Source of the DNA: Sinomonas sp. ASV322
GTDB taxonomy: Bacteria; Actinomycetota; Actinomycetes; Actinomycetales; Micrococcaceae
Assembly (NCBI RefSeq): GCF_030908245.1
Contig: NZ_JAVFJJ010000016.1
Coordinates: forward strand, 20,069 to 84,068
Direction: 5' to 3'
Length of the DNA stretch: 64,000 nt
Positions 17,233 through 25,642 of this stretch are shown piece by piece; position 1 is the first letter of the stretch, and each line of letters begins with the position of its first letter. The position numbers were made by a program, and so were the translations under genes. The notes below the pieces were generated by a model that made no database searches, was not told the origin of the DNA, and saw nothing but the letters and a program-made list of their open reading frames with translations.

Positions 17233-18418
17233 GGAGCCGGGCGCCCCGGCCCGCCCCGCCGCCGTCGTGCTCCGGGACGCGCGGATCCTCGGCCCCGAGA
17301 CGGGCGACGTCGGGCCGCCGCGCACGATTGTCACCCGCGGCGGGCTCGTCGACGAGATCTCGGCCTCGACCCGAACCGTCCCCGATTCCGTCGAGATCTC
17401 GCTCGCGGGGCTCACCGTCCTGCCCGGCCTCATCGACGCCCACGTCCACGTCACCCAGGCCTCGGGCGACTTCGGGGAGATTCTCTCGTGGACGCCGAGC
17501 TACCACGCCGCCCGGACGGGTCTCGTGATGCACGAGATGCTCTTGCGCGGCTTCACGATGGTGCGGGACATGGGCGGGGCGGACGCTGGGCTCGCGCGGG
17601 CGGTCGAGGAGCGGCTCGTCACGGGACCGCGTCTCAAGGCCGGTGGGCCGATTTTCGCGCCCACGGGCGGCCACGTGCTCACGAAGGTCTGCGACGGGGA
17701 GACCGAGCTCCGCCGAGCACTCCGCGCCGAGTTCCGCGACGGCGCCGACCACGCGAAGCTCACGCTCTCGGGCGGCGTGGTCTCGAAGATGCGCATCGAG
17801 GCCCTCGCGTTCTCGGACGCCGAAGTGCTCGCGGCGGTGGACGAGGCGCACCTCGCCCACCGCTACATCGCGGCCCACGTCTACACCGCCGAGGCTGTTT
17901 CCCGGGCCCTCCGGCTCGGCGTGCGGACGATCGAGCATGGAAACCTGCTCGACGACGAATGCCTCGAGCTCTTCCTCGAGACGGGGGCCTACTACGTGCC
18001 CACGCTCGCGACATACTGGGCGATCCTGTCCGGCCGGACCGGCCACGGGCTCGATGCATCCAAGCGGGCCGCGGTCGAGGACATCTTCGAACGCGGGCTC
18101 GAGTCTGTTTCGCGGGCCACCGCGGCCGAGGTGAAGATCGGCTACGGGACCGATCTCCATGGCGAAGGCCTCGCGATCCAGCTCGAGGAGTTCGCACTGC
18201 GGGCGCGGGTCCAGGAACCGCTCGACGTGATCCGTTCCGCGACGCTCGTCGGTGCGGAGATCGTGGGCGAGGAGGGGCGCGCGGGCGTTGTCCGCGAGGG
18301 GGCGCGGGCCGATGTGATCGCGGTGGACGGCGATCCGCTCGCCGATATCGGTGTGCTCGCCGGCGGTCGCTCGCTGAGGTTCATCATGGCCGACGGCGAC
18401 GTGCTCCTGGCGACGTAG
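17219..18418 (+). CDS. Metal-dependent amidohydrolase, imidazolonepropionase/prolidase-like
   Basis: GTG 17219 is the likeliest start (a second GTG lies at 17225); it overlaps the MFS stop. The 399-residue protein has a complete binuclear metal site: GLIDAHVHVT, a probable carboxylated lysine in HAKLTLSGG, AAHVYT, TIEHGNLL and GYGTDLHGE. This layout is that of the Sgx9260/Xaa-Pro dipeptidase-like branch, which cleaves prolyl- or arginyl-capped amides. It is the last gene of the regulon and the only one of the three amidohydrolases with clear hallmarks of a carboxylated-lysine centre. Confidence 0.88.
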   Translation: MGVRREPGAPARPAAVVLRDARILGPETGDVGPPRTIVTRGGLVDEISASTRTVPDSVEISLAGLTVLPGLIDAHVHVTQASGDFGEILSWTPSYHAARTGLVMHEMLLRGFTMVRDMGGADAGLARAVEERLVTGPRLKAGGPIFAPTGGHVLTKVCDGETELRRALRAEFRDGADHAKLTLSGGVVSKMRIEALAFSDAEVLAAVDEAHLAHRYIAAHVYTAEAVSRALRLGVRTIEHGNLLDDECLELFLETGAYYVPTLATYWAILSGRTGHGLDASKRAAVEDIFERGLESVSRATAAEVKIGYGTDLHGEGLAIQLEEFALRARVQEPLDVIRSATLVGAEIVGEEGRAGVVREGARADVIAVDGDPLADIGVLAGGRSLRFIMADGDVLLAT

Positions 18419-18584
18419 CGGCCACCCGGACGGTGACAATGGTGCCATCCGTGACGCCCCGATCGTCAATTTATACGCGGCACACTTCCCATTAACGCTA
18501 GACTGACTTCACGCACCGGCTGCTTCTCCCATATTGCTCGGGCTTGATCCCGGCGGAGGCGGCCACATCATTTGGGGGAATGAA

Positions 18585-19343
18585 GTGAAGTTCAGTATTT
18601 TGCGGATTGCAGCGGCGTCCCTTGCTCTCGCGTTGGGGGCCGCCTTTGCGGCCCTCGCCTCGCCCGCCGTCGCGGCGGCCTGCAGCCTTGCCGCGAGTGG
18701 CGCGCAGGTGTGCGAGAGCGGCGGAATGACTTCGAGTCCCGTCGGCGCGGGCGACGGCGGGGCGTCGCCTGGTGCTTCGACGCAGGCCCCGGGCACGCCC
18801 GATCCGAGCCCTGCCGCGCCCACTGTTGACCCGCCCGCGAGCTCGCCCGGAGAAGTGCCCGCCGGTCCCTCGGCACCGGTCGTGCCTTCTGAGCCTGTCG
18901 TTCCCCAGCCTGTGGTTCCTCCCGCGTCCCACGCATCGGCTCCCGCCTCCGAGGCGCAGAGGGAAGCGGGCTCCGCATCTCCGCTCGGGGAGGCTCGGCC
19001 AGCGCCCGCCACCTCGTCGCCGACTCCCTCGCCGACGCCGTCGACGACGGTCCAGCACGCCGTGGGCCCGGCGCCGTCGCCCGCCGACCCGAGCGCCGCG
19101 CCATCCTCGAGCACGAGCAGAAGCGCCGCGACGCCGAGCGCCGCGGGCGCGCGTGATCGGGACCCCACGCGGAGCGCGATTGAGACCCCGGTGCCCGTCG
19201 AGGGTGCCGCCGCGGACATCACGCGGGTCGCGAGCGCCGAGACTGCGCCGCTGCTCGGGGCCATCGCGATCGGCGGCTCGATCGCGATCGCAACCGTGCG
19301 GTCCTTCGGCCGGCTGGGCACCGTGGACGGCCCGCGGGAGTAG
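18585..19343 (+). CDS. Secreted Pro/Ser/Ala-rich envelope protein, unknown function
   Basis: GTG 18585 with GGGGGA six bases upstream is chosen over an upstream in-frame ATG at 18534. The 252-residue product has a signal peptide ending AVAAA, two cysteines soon after it (CSLAASGAQVC), about 150 residues of Pro/Ser/Ala/Thr low complexity resembling a cell-wall-spanning stalk, and a C-terminal hydrophobic helix (APLLGAIAIGGSIAIA) followed by basic residues. Such a layout fits an envelope-anchored, possibly glycosylated protein. No enzymatic domain is visible. A long inverted repeat follows the stop. Confidence 0.7.
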   Translation: MKFSILRIAAASLALALGAAFAALASPAVAAACSLAASGAQVCESGGMTSSPVGAGDGGASPGASTQAPGTPDPSPAAPTVDPPASSPGEVPAGPSAPVVPSEPVVPQPVVPPASHASAPASEAQREAGSASPLGEARPAPATSSPTPSPTPSTTVQHAVGPAPSPADPSAAPSSSTSRSAATPSAAGARDRDPTRSAIETPVPVEGAAADITRVASAETAPLLGAIAIGGSIAIATVRSFGRLGTVDGPRE

Positions 19344-19355
19344 CGTGGACGACTC

Positions 19356-19415
19356 ATCGACTGCTCCGCAATTGTCGTTCTGGAGGCCCAAAACGACAGT
19401 TGCGGAGCAGTCGAT
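19356..19415. terminator. Long inverted repeat, bidirectional terminator candidate
   Basis: Two 24-bp arms (19356-19379 and 19392-19415) are complementary except for one pair that would be G-U in RNA; the loop is 12 nt. It lies between convergent genes (secreted protein ending 19343 and kinase ending 19475), so it can stop transcription from both sides. The stem is unusually long. Confidence 0.65.
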
Positions 19416-19474
19416 CAACGGAGTGGTGGGCTTCGTCACCCCTCACTGGTGGGAGCGTGGGGCGCGGGGTGGAC

Positions 19475-20878
19475 CTACGCCCCGAAGAGAGTCCCTGTCG
19501 CCTCGTCGTGCCGCGAACGAACGGCGGCCGGCCACGCCGCGCCACAGTTGGGTTCGAAGACGTTCCGCGCCGGAGGGACCCACTCCGGCAGTTCTCCGGT
19601 CAACGCCCAGGCGGCCTGCCTGGCTGCGCCGAGCGCCGCGTACTCGCGTTGCTCCGGGCGCTCGACCCGCTTGCCTGTGAGATCGGCCATCGCCTGGCAC
19701 AGGGAGTCCAAGCGGGCCGCGCCGCCGACGGCCACGAGCGAGCCGATGCGGACCCCGGCCCGCTCGAGACCGTCCGTGGCGCGCGCGACGGCGCACGCGA
19801 CGCCCAGAACAGCGGCCCGAGCGACGTTCTCGGGTGTCATATTGTTCCGCGTAAGACCCAGAAGCGCGCCCGTTGAATGAGGCATGAGGGGATTGCGCTC
19901 GCCGTCGAGATAAGGCAGGAAGGTGAGTCCCCCGGCGTCCGCGGGCGCCGCCGCCGCAAGGCCGGCGAGATCGTCGAGGCCGGTGCGCAGCAGCCGTGCC
20001 GCGGCGATGAAGGTCCTCGCTCCGTTGAGGGTCGCCACCATGGGGAGGTGGAGTCCTTGTGCGTCGTGCATGTCGTCGACGAAGCCGGTCGCGTCCGCGA
20101 CTCCACCTTCACGCCTTATCGAGACCGTCATGCTCGTCCCGATCGAGACGACCGCCTCTCCTGTGGCCGCACCGAGCCCTAGCGCCGCAGCCGCGTTGTC
20201 GCCGCAGCCTGCTCCGACCACCATTCCGCGATCGGTCACGCCCGCCCGATCGGATGGGCCGAGGGCACGAGGCGCGGAAGCCTGACGGCCGAGGGCCAGT
20301 TCGATGAGCTCTGGTCGGTACGCGGCATCTGGAAGCGACCAATACCCGGTCACCGACGCGTCCGAGTAGTCGGTGGTCGGCTCCGATGCCCGTCCGAGGA
20401 GGCCCCACGTGAGCCAATCGTGCGGAAGCATGACCCTGCGCACGCGGTCTGCGGCCTCGGGCTCGGAGTCGCGAAGCCATCGCAGCTTCGATATGGGATG
20501 TGCCGCTGCGGGCACAAGGCCGATGCGGTGGGCCCAGCGCTCAGCCCCGCCGCCCTCCCGGCACAGGTCGTTCCCGGCCTTCGCCGCACGCCCGTCGTTC
20601 CACAGGATGGCGTCCCGAACCGGCTCCCCATCCCCGCCGAGGAAGAGGGTCGTGTGCTGCTGCGCCGTGATCGAGAGCGCCGCGACGCCACGGAGGTCGT
20701 GGGCGCCGGTCGCGTGGAATGCATCCCACCACAGCTGGGGATCGACCTCGGTGCCATCAGGGTGCGGCACGGAGGTCGAGCGGACGACGACGCCGCTTGC
20801 CGCCTCGACGACGACGAGCTTGCAGTTCTGGGTCGAGGAGTCGACGCCCGCGACGAGCAGCGGAGGCTTCACCGTCAC
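19475..20878 (-). CDS. FGGY-family carbohydrate kinase (xylulokinase-like)
   Basis: A 467-residue ATP-dependent sugar kinase with both FGGY halves: N-terminal GVDSSTQNCKLVVVE (phosphate 1 loop) and WNDGRAAK, and C-terminal GAGCGDNAAAALG, SIGTSMTVS and VGGAARLDSLCQAMADL. It is shaped like xylulokinase but somewhat short. The start overlaps the stop of the SorC regulator gene by 4 bp, so both are one leftward unit facing the ABC importer. Within a tetritol/tetrulose cassette it could phosphorylate a ketopentose, a pentitol or a tetritol; erythritol kinase EryA is also an FGGY enzyme. The exact sugar is open. Confidence 0.9.
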   Translation of the reverse strand: MTVKPPLLVAGVDSSTQNCKLVVVEAASGVVVRSTSVPHPDGTEVDPQLWWDAFHATGAHDLRGVAALSITAQQHTTLFLGGDGEPVRDAILWNDGRAAKAGNDLCREGGGAERWAHRIGLVPAAAHPISKLRWLRDSEPEAADRVRRVMLPHDWLTWGLLGRASEPTTDYSDASVTGYWSLPDAAYRPELIELALGRQASAPRALGPSDRAGVTDRGMVVGAGCGDNAAAALGLGAATGEAVVSIGTSMTVSIRREGGVADATGFVDDMHDAQGLHLPMVATLNGARTFIAAARLLRTGLDDLAGLAAAAPADAGGLTFLPYLDGERNPLMPHSTGALLGLTRNNMTPENVARAAVLGVACAVARATDGLERAGVRIGSLVAVGGAARLDSLCQAMADLTGKRVERPEQREYAALGAARQAAWALTGELPEWVPPARNVFEPNCGAAWPAAVRSRHDEATGTLFGA

Positions 20879-21816
20879 CCTGCCAAGAGCTGCTGTGCAG
20901 TTTCGCTGTCTGTCACAAGGCCCGTGAGGAGTTTCGCGGTGAGGACCGCGCGGATCGCGCGGACCTTCGTGGGGCCTCCCGCGGCACCGATCCGGGTCGG
21001 GATAGCGCGGAGCTGCTTCTCGCTCACGGCGATGCTCCGGGAGTCGAGGTCGTGTACGACCTCGCCCGAGTCGGTCACGAGGGTCGCCGCGATTTCGGCG
21101 ACGACGCCGCGGTCGAGGATGCGCCGCCGGTCGGCGTCGTTGAGCGCCCGATTCTCATACATGAGTGAATTCCGCGGCACCCATGAGCCGATGGCCCCGA
21201 CGGCGACCGTGACGCGCGAGAACTGGTCGAACGTCTGGCGGATGTCCGGCTGTCGGCGCACGCCTTCGGCGGCCTGGGCGTCGCTCATGAGGAGCGAGGC
21301 GTAAATGGGCCACGGCCGCACGCCGTCGAGCATGCTCACGCGCCGCATCACCTCGAGGCCGCTCTGCTGGATGGGCCCCGCGACGCCTGCGAGCTGCACG
21401 ACGTTGTGGCAGCGCAGCGAGGTGAGCGACCGGGCCATCGCGTTGAGCGTCCGCCCCGAGGTCAGGCCGAGGATGTCGTCGTCCGCGAGGACCTCCCCGA
21501 GCAGATCGGCCGTTGTCGCCCCCAGGGCCTCTTGGACGGTCACCTCGGAATCCGTCGGAATGGCGACGACGACGGCATGGTCGAGGCCGAAGCGTTCCCG
21601 GAGTCGGACCGAAAGGTCGAGGCTCACGTTCGACGGACTTGAGATCTCGAAGCGCACGATCCCCGATTCGACGGCTTCGTCGAGCAGGCGCCCGACCTTG
21701 AAGCGGCTGAGCCCGGTCTGCTCGGCAATCTCGATGCGCGTCTTTCCGTGCACGTAGTATTCGGTCGCGATATGCGCGATCTGCACTTGGCGCATGGGTC
21801 CGGGCGGTTCGGTCAT
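20875..21816 (-). CDS. SorC-family (sugar-binding) transcriptional regulator
   Basis: ATG 21816 is preceded by GAAGGAGGAATCG; the open frame extends upstream but would cross the operator. The 313-residue protein has an N-terminal helix-turn-helix (about 10-60, GKTRIEIAEQTGLSRFKVGRLL) and a C-terminal SorC/DeoR-type sugar-phosphate sensor domain with LGLTSGRTLNAMA and VGAIGSW. Family members bind a phosphorylated sugar and leave the DNA. It lies divergently from the importer operon, with a palindrome at 21866-21879 in between, and is co-transcribed with the FGGY kinase. Confidence 0.92.
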   Translation of the reverse strand: MTEPPGPMRQVQIAHIATEYYVHGKTRIEIAEQTGLSRFKVGRLLDEAVESGIVRFEISSPSNVSLDLSVRLRERFGLDHAVVVAIPTDSEVTVQEALGATTADLLGEVLADDDILGLTSGRTLNAMARSLTSLRCHNVVQLAGVAGPIQQSGLEVMRRVSMLDGVRPWPIYASLLMSDAQAAEGVRRQPDIRQTFDQFSRVTVAVGAIGSWVPRNSLMYENRALNDADRRRILDRGVVAEIAATLVTDSGEVVHDLDSRSIAVSEKQLRAIPTRIGAAGGPTKVRAIRAVLTAKLLTGLVTDSETAQQLLAG

Positions 21817-21865
21817 CGATTCCTCCTTCGACATTTGAGCATCCCGGTCGCACATCCGCAATCCT

Positions 21866-21879
21866 TGCTCATGTGAGCA
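21866..21879. promoter_or_regulatory. Putative SorC-family operator
   Basis: TGCTCA-TG-TGAGCA, two perfect 6-bp inverted arms, lies in the divergent region between the regulator start (21816) and the importer start (21968). A further TGAGCA half site is at 21836-21841. A possible promoter for the importer (TTGCAG 21886-21891, 18 bp, TATGCT 21910-21915) lies immediately downstream. Confidence 0.6.
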
Positions 21880-21967
21880 TGATAGTTGCAGCTTTGAGAA
21901 CAGCGTTCCTATGCTCGACGGGCTGGCCCCGATCGGAGCCGGCCGACAGGAGCAAAGGAGCTGGGAA

Positions 21968-23527
21968 GTGCCAACAGCGCTCATCGAGAACGCGGCGGAG
22001 ACCGCGATGCTCATGTGCTCGGGCATTCACATGTCGTTCGGCGGGGTCCCGGTCCTCAAGGGAATCGACCTCAGCCTTGAACCGGGTACCGTCACCGCCC
22101 TTGCCGGGGAGAACGGGGCCGGCAAGTCCACCCTCATGAAGATCGCGTCCGGCCAGTACAGGCCGGACAGCGGGAGCGTCGAGGTGCGCGGCGCGCACCT
22201 TCCAGCAGGTGACACGCGCGCGGCTGCTTCTCTCGGCGTCGCCATCGTGCCGCAGGAGCTCGCGTCGATCCCCGAGCTGACCGTCTACGAGAACCTCTTC
22301 GTCGGCGTCGAGAAACGCACGCCGTTCGGCACGCTCGACCGCCGCGGAATGGTCCGCGAAGCGAAGTCCCGTCTGGCGGGGTTCGGGCTCGACACCGACC
22401 CGACGGTGCGGATGGGGTCGCTGCCCGTCGGAATCCGTCAGATCATCGAGATCGTCAAGGCCACGAGCCGCGGAGCACGCGTCCTGCTGCTCGACGAGCC
22501 CACGAGCGCCATCGCGGAGCGCGAAGTGGCCCGGCTCATCGACGTCGTGCGCAGCCTGCGCGACCAAGGCGTCGCCGTCATGTTCACGACTCACAAGATG
22601 GAAGAGATCCGCGCGATGGCGGACCGCGTCATCGTGCTCAGGGACGGAAGCCTCGTCTCCGATACCGCGCTGGCAGACATCACCGACGACGGCATCGTGA
22701 CCGCGATGATCGGCCGCGAGCTCGACAACCTCTTCCCCGACCTCCCACCGGCGGGCGACCAGGTGGTCCTCGAAGTCGAGGGACTTGTGGCGATGCGCGG
22801 CGCCGATCCGATCGATTTCAGCGTCCGACGGGGCGAGATTCTCGGCCTCGCCGGCCTCGTCGGAGCTGGCCGCACCGAGCTTCTCGAGTGCATCTACGGC
22901 GTCCGCAAGCCCGTCTCCGGGCGCGTCAAGGTCAACGGACGTGTGATCAAGCCTGGCGATCCGCTGGCTTCTATCGCGAGCCATCTGGCCATAGTTCCCG
23001 AAGACCGGAAGGGGGCTGGAGCCGTCCTCTCGCTCAGCGTTCTCGACAATGCGATCCTTCCGCGGATCGGTGCCTTCTCACGCTGGGGCGTGCTGGCTCG
23101 GCGAGGGAAGCAGGGCAAGGTCCAAGAGGTCATGCGCTCGATGCGTCTGAAGAGCAACGGACTCGGCCAGACTCTCGAGCATCTCTCGGGCGGCAATCAG
23201 CAGAAGGTAGTTCTTGGCCGTTGGCTCACCGGTCGTGTTGACGCTCTCCTGCTCGACGAGCCGACGCGAGGTGTCGACGTCGGGGCCCGCAACGAGATCT
23301 ACCGGATCGTCACTGAGCTGTCCGCAGCCGGTATGGCTGTCGTCATGGCGTCGAGCGACATGCCGGAGATCTTGAGTCTCTCCCATCGCGCGTTCGTCCT
23401 GCGCGGCTTCTCCGTAGCGGGCGAGCTCAGCCGCGAGCAGCTGGCCGACCCGGGCGTCCAGGACGTCATCTTCCGTCTCGCGTCTGGCCAGGACGCATCC
23501 GCCCAAGCCCAGGAGGCCCAGCCATGA
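21968..23527 (+). CDS. Sugar ABC transporter ATP-binding protein, RbsA type (two fused ATPase domains)
   Basis: GTG 21968 with AAAGGAG seven bases upstream is preferred to the upstream ATG at 21911, which overlaps the promoter. The 519-residue protein contains two nucleotide-binding domains. Domain 1 has GENGAGKST, LLLDEPTSAI and TTHKMEE. Domain 2 has LAGLVGAGRTE, a degenerate Walker A as usual in this family, and LSGGNQQKVVLGRWL and LLDEPTRGVDVGARNEIY. It drives an RbsABC-type monosaccharide importer with the next two genes. The stop overlaps the permease start (ATGA). Confidence 0.94.
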   Translation: MPTALIENAAETAMLMCSGIHMSFGGVPVLKGIDLSLEPGTVTALAGENGAGKSTLMKIASGQYRPDSGSVEVRGAHLPAGDTRAAASLGVAIVPQELASIPELTVYENLFVGVEKRTPFGTLDRRGMVREAKSRLAGFGLDTDPTVRMGSLPVGIRQIIEIVKATSRGARVLLLDEPTSAIAEREVARLIDVVRSLRDQGVAVMFTTHKMEEIRAMADRVIVLRDGSLVSDTALADITDDGIVTAMIGRELDNLFPDLPPAGDQVVLEVEGLVAMRGADPIDFSVRRGEILGLAGLVGAGRTELLECIYGVRKPVSGRVKVNGRVIKPGDPLASIASHLAIVPEDRKGAGAVLSLSVLDNAILPRIGAFSRWGVLARRGKQGKVQEVMRSMRLKSNGLGQTLEHLSGGNQQKVVLGRWLTGRVDALLLDEPTRGVDVGARNEIYRIVTELSAAGMAVVMASSDMPEILSLSHRAFVLRGFSVAGELSREQLADPGVQDVIFRLASGQDASAQAQEAQP

Positions 23528-24516
23528 ACCCCGCGACCACAGGCACAACAGCCCCGGCACCGGCCAGGCCGCTCGCCCAGACCATCGCAGGCTTTCTCCT
23601 CCGCCACATCATGGTCGTGGTCATGCTCTTGATCGTCGCGTTCTTCATGTATCGGAGCGCGCGGTTCGGAACCCCTGACAACCTCGTCACGATCCTCGTC
23701 GCGGCGGCCCCGTTCGCGCTCATTGCCCTGGGCCAGACCCTCGTGATCCTCACGGGAGGCATCGACCTCTCGGTCGGAAGCGTCATCGCTGTGAGCGCGA
23801 TGGCCGCGGCATGGTCGGCAAAGAACGTCTCCGAGAATCCGGCAGTTCCGCCCGTCGCCGCGCTGGGCGCAGGTCTGGCTGCCGGCGTCGTCAATGGGCT
23901 CGTGGTGAGTCGGCTCAATGTGCCGCCCTTTATCACGACACTCGGCATGCTGACCCTCGCCTCGGGCCTTGCCTATGTGATCGGCAACGGCGCGCCCATC
24001 AACGGCCTCCCCGCCTCATACGGCACGTTCGCCAACACTCAGTTCCTCGGACTCAAGATCCCCGTGCTGCTCATGATCGTCGCGATCCTCGTGTTCGCGT
24101 TCGTCATGCGGAGCACGAGCTACGGCCTACGCATCTACGCGATCGGCGGCAATCGGCTCGCCGCGGAGATCGCAGGCGTCCGCTCGCGCAATGTGCTGTT
24201 CAGCGTCTATGCGCTCAGTGGCCTCCTCGCGGGGATCTCCGGCCTCATGCTCTCGTCGCGCGTCATCACGGGGGCCCCCAATCTCGGACAGGGCTACGAG
24301 CTCGACGCGATCGCCGCCGTCGTCATCGGTGGGGCGAGCCTCATGGGCGGCCGCGGAACCGTGTGGGGCACAGCGATCGGGCTGCTCCTCATCCAGACCA
24401 TCAACAACGGCCTCGACATCCTCCTCGTCCCCTCGTACTGGCAGAGCGTCATCAAGGGCGTGATCATCGTCGCCGCCGTCGGCGTCGATGTGTGGGCCGC
24501 CAGACGAGGCCGCTGA
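23524..24516 (+). CDS. Sugar ABC transporter permease, RbsC type
   Basis: This 330-residue membrane protein has about eight to ten helices. Family landmarks are LGQTLVILTGGIDLSVGSVIA in the early part (trimmed here to its core), VNGLVVSRLNVPPFITTLG, YAIGGNRLAAEIAGV and the late VIGGASLMGGRGTVWGT. The start overlaps the ATPase stop. It forms the channel through which the sugar or polyol enters. Confidence 0.94.
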   Translation: MNPATTGTTAPAPARPLAQTIAGFLLRHIMVVVMLLIVAFFMYRSARFGTPDNLVTILVAAAPFALIALGQTLVILTGGIDLSVGSVIAVSAMAAAWSAKNVSENPAVPPVAALGAGLAAGVVNGLVVSRLNVPPFITTLGMLTLASGLAYVIGNGAPINGLPASYGTFANTQFLGLKIPVLLMIVAILVFAFVMRSTSYGLRIYAIGGNRLAAEIAGVRSRNVLFSVYALSGLLAGISGLMLSSRVITGAPNLGQGYELDAIAAVVIGGASLMGGRGTVWGTAIGLLLIQTINNGLDILLVPSYWQSVIKGVIIVAAVGVDVWAARRGR

Positions 24517-24559
24517 CCCTTCCAGTTAACTGCAACCTCCACTAGCAAGGAATCAATCA

Positions 24560-25633
24560 ATGAAGAAGAACTCTCTTGTGAAAACCGCCGCAGGCCTCGT
24601 CTCGCTCGCGGTCGCCACCGGTCTCAGCCTCACCGCCTGCGGCGCAGGCGACCCATCCGCCCAGGCGAATGGGAGCGGGAAGAAGACCCTCACGGTCGGC
24701 GTGAGCGTGTACGACATGTCCTCGTTCATCACGCAGGGCAAGGAGGGCATGGAGGCCTACGCGAAGGCGAACGGGATCACGCTCCAGTGGAACTCCGCGA
24801 ATGGCGACGTTTCGACCCAGGCGAACCAGCTCGACCAGTTCGTCTCGGCGAAGGTCGACGCCATCATCGTCGTCCCCGTTCAGGCGGACTCCCTCCAGCC
24901 CCAGGTCGCCGCGGCGAAGGCCGCCAACATCCCAGTCATCGACGTCAACACCTCGCTCTCCGGGGCGAAGCTCGACGGCAGCGTCCAGCCCGACGACGTC
25001 GCGGCCGGCGAGCAGGAAGCCAGCCAGATGGTCCAGGCACTCGGCGGCAAGGGCAACGTCGTCGTGCTCGAAGGTCCGCTCGGGAGTTCGCCGCAGATCA
25101 ATCGCGGCCAGGGCATCAAGAACGTCCTCGCCAAGAATCCCGGGATCAAGGTCCTCGCCCAGGACACCGCGAACTGGAAGCGCGACCAGGCCGTCAACAA
25201 GATGAAGAACTGGATTTCGGCCTTCGGAACCCAGATCGACGCCGTCATCTCCCAGAACGACGACATGGCCCTCGGCGCCATCCAGGGCCTCCGCGAGGCC
25301 GGGCGCTCGGGCGTGAAGGTTGTCGGAATCGACGGCATCGAGGACGGGCTCAAGGCCGTCAAGTCCGGCGACATGATCGGCACGTCGCTCCAGCATGGAA
25401 CCGTCGAGCTCGCGGCGGGGCTCGCCGTCGCCGCCAAGATCGCCCGCAAAGAGAGCGTCAACACCAAGCCCGTTTACACGATGCCCGCCATCACTGCCGC
25501 CAACGTCGACGATGCGATCAAGAACGTCGTGACCAACCGCCAGGCCTTCATCGACGGCCTCCCGGCCCTCATCGATTCGAACGTCAGTTCCGGGAACATC
25601 GCCTACGAGGGCCTGCCCGGCCAGAAGAAGTAA
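24560..25633 (+). CDS. Sugar ABC transporter substrate-binding lipoprotein, RbsB type
   Basis: A 357-residue periplasmic-binding-protein family 4 member with a lysine-rich signal and lipobox LTAC (Cys27). Landmarks of the two lobes are [59 protein letters not shown] and [17 protein letters not shown]. The start follows GCAAGGAATC. Together with the preceding ATPase and permease it completes the importer. The ligand is inferred to be a tetritol or another small polyol from the downstream enzymes. Confidence 0.92.
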   Translation: MKKNSLVKTAAGLVSLAVATGLSLTACGAGDPSAQANGSGKKTLTVGVSVYDMSSFITQGKEGMEAYAKANGITLQWNSANGDVSTQANQLDQFVSAKVDAIIVVPVQADSLQPQVAAAKAANIPVIDVNTSLSGAKLDGSVQPDDVAAGEQEASQMVQALGGKGNVVVLEGPLGSSPQINRGQGIKNVLAKNPGIKVLAQDTANWKRDQAVNKMKNWISAFGTQIDAVISQNDDMALGAIQGLREAGRSGVKVVGIDGIEDGLKAVKSGDMIGTSLQHGTVELAAGLAVAAKIARKESVNTKPVYTMPAITAANVDDAIKNVVTNRQAFIDGLPALIDSNVSSGNIAYEGLPGQKK

Positions 25634-25642
25634 GGCACGCGC

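Noticed and set aside
19475..20878. Housekeeping xylulokinase with a xylose operon
   Set aside because: No xylose isomerase or xylose regulator is nearby; the neighbours point to tetritol or related polyol use.
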